Positions 62,885 to 64,000 of a DNA stretch of 64,000 nt are shown in pieces (position 1 is the stretch's first letter; each line of letters starts with the position of its first letter). The notes beneath the pieces are model-generated. The model was given only the letters and a program-made list of their open reading frames with translations. It ran no database searches and was not told the origin of the DNA. Location: contig JAGUCH010000009.1 in the NCBI GenBank assembly GCA_019096065.1, positions 3,978,001 through 4,042,000 on the forward strand. Direction: 5' to 3'. Made by a program: the position numbers and the translations under genes. The DNA comes from Paracyclopina nana (Eukaryota > Arthropoda > Copepoda > Cyclopoida > Cyclopettidae).

Positions 62885-64000
62885 CAATTCTCACTGACTA
62901 ATTATCATAATTTTATGTTTCCTTTTAACCCACCTGAAATCGATATGAAAATAAAAAGCGTTAACTGCATTGTTTGAAATGTCACTTGGAAGCCTAGTGG
63001 CAAGTGGACATTGAGGCAAACAAATTGGCTACTTGAGACTTTGAATAGGGAAAAGAAAGCTGTATGCGTCCCAGTAGCTATGAGAGGGAAATCATAATTT
63101 GCAACTTGTCCGAGAAGAATGGCCATCCTCAGTTGCAGATAAAAAGCTTCATGAGGAAGTATCAACATTAGGTTTGATGACTATTTTGATGACTTCTCAA
63201 CATTAATATTTCCACAGTTGATAGCTATCATGTATGCATGAATGAATTTGCTTGACTGCACTCTATTTATAACTAGCTCTGTACCTGGCTTGATGTTTTG
63301 CAGGAAATTAAAAGCATTTTTCTATGCATATGGTGTGAATAACACGAGAGAAAAAGAGATACGATTTTATCTGGACGAGCCTTTTGCCTTGCGGATTTTT
63401 CTTTTCGTAGGAAAATATTGGACACCTGCTTTCAAGTTGCCCCCCAAGTGTTTTGCTTGAATTTGAGTGAATTTGAGCTAGAAGTGTGCGTGACAGTGAC
63501 AAGATGTGGCCAGTAGCTACATTTTCTCGCTGACAACATGCTAGATTGGCTATGCTAACAATGCTACACAGTCATCATGGCTGGCTAACTTTTGAGCAAA
63601 ATTCTCCCCCCGGAAAAAAATCGCCTTTATTTGTAGTTGTGCGTTGCTTCATGGTCATCAATATGTCAGCTGCGAGAAATGTGGCTACTTTTTGCGCCCT
63701 TGCCACATGCTTAATTTATCATTTCGCAAACCCGCACCTAATGATGCTCGTGGAATACACTAGCAAAAAGTGGCTAAATACTTTCATGCAATTCTCGAAA
63801 ATATTCAACCTTGTACTGGTCAATTTTAGGCCGGTTAAAACGGGCGCAATATTTCTTACTTAATGACCCGCAATCATTCAATGAAATCAATTAGCTGTTT
63901 CAGGTCCGAAAATCTGCGGGCGGCAAATCTGCTAGATTTTGGCCCTTCCCCTTTTCAAATGAAGATTGCACTTTTTGGCAATTTGCTAGCCTTTTAAAGT
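62885..64000. other. Region downstream of the kinesin gene
   Basis: I see the probable 3' UTR (AATAAA-like AAATAAAAAG near 62949) and no further gene. Confidence 0.5.

Overview
This is a gene-poor, AT-rich piece of an animal (metazoan) nuclear genome. The evidence is three multi-exon genes with GT-AG introns and clear animal-type domain orders: a TRPC cation channel, a GRAF-type BAR-PH-RhoGAP-SH3 protein and a kinesin-8 (KIF18-type). Many introns are only 50-200 bp and repeats are small, which fits an invertebrate. I cannot name the clade from sequence alone.

Layout. The TRPC gene runs on the minus strand from about 36480 to beyond the left edge; thirteen exons are resolved and all exon phases fit. 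Its intron between the first and second transmembrane-region exons holds a complete Polinton/Maverick (adintovirus-like) element, 2348-25015 (22,668 bp). The element has 383-bp terminal inverted repeats that differ at about three positions by eye, and a perfect 6-bp target duplication (TATACA). Without it the intron would be 174 bp. From 36.5 to 47.2 kb lies a large region without supported genes but with foldback repeats. Then come, on the minus strand, a secreted 2-oxoglutarate/iron dioxygenase-like gene (47220-48720) and the 12-exon GRAF gene (49174-57199). The 8-exon kinesin-8 gene starts head-to-head with GRAF (58222-62884, plus strand).

Inside the Polinton, the left two thirds is densely packed in viral style. 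It holds a retroviral-type integrase, a TFIIB-like and a TBP-like gene in an overlapping series, the double-jelly-roll major capsid protein, a C2H2/AT-hook protein, a small basic conserved protein, an FtsK/HerA-type packaging ATPase (spliced), a RING/zinc-knuckle protein (spliced), a protein-primed family B DNA polymerase (spliced, 1058 aa), a minor-capsid-type protein and a second C2H2 protein. The right third is looser: small membrane proteins, two tandem-repeat arrays, a spliced GC-rich gene of unknown function, and two genes near the terminus, one predicted to be a small signal-peptide membrane glycoprotein. No adenain-type protease was found.

The most interesting system is the element's own TBP plus TFIIB pair. 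Together with a repeated upstream motif (TTTGACACCAAGTG) at the element's subterminal genes, it suggests that the element encodes its own promoter-recognition module for host RNA polymerase II. The TFIIB-like assignment is strong; the TBP-like one is moderate; the motif connection is inference.
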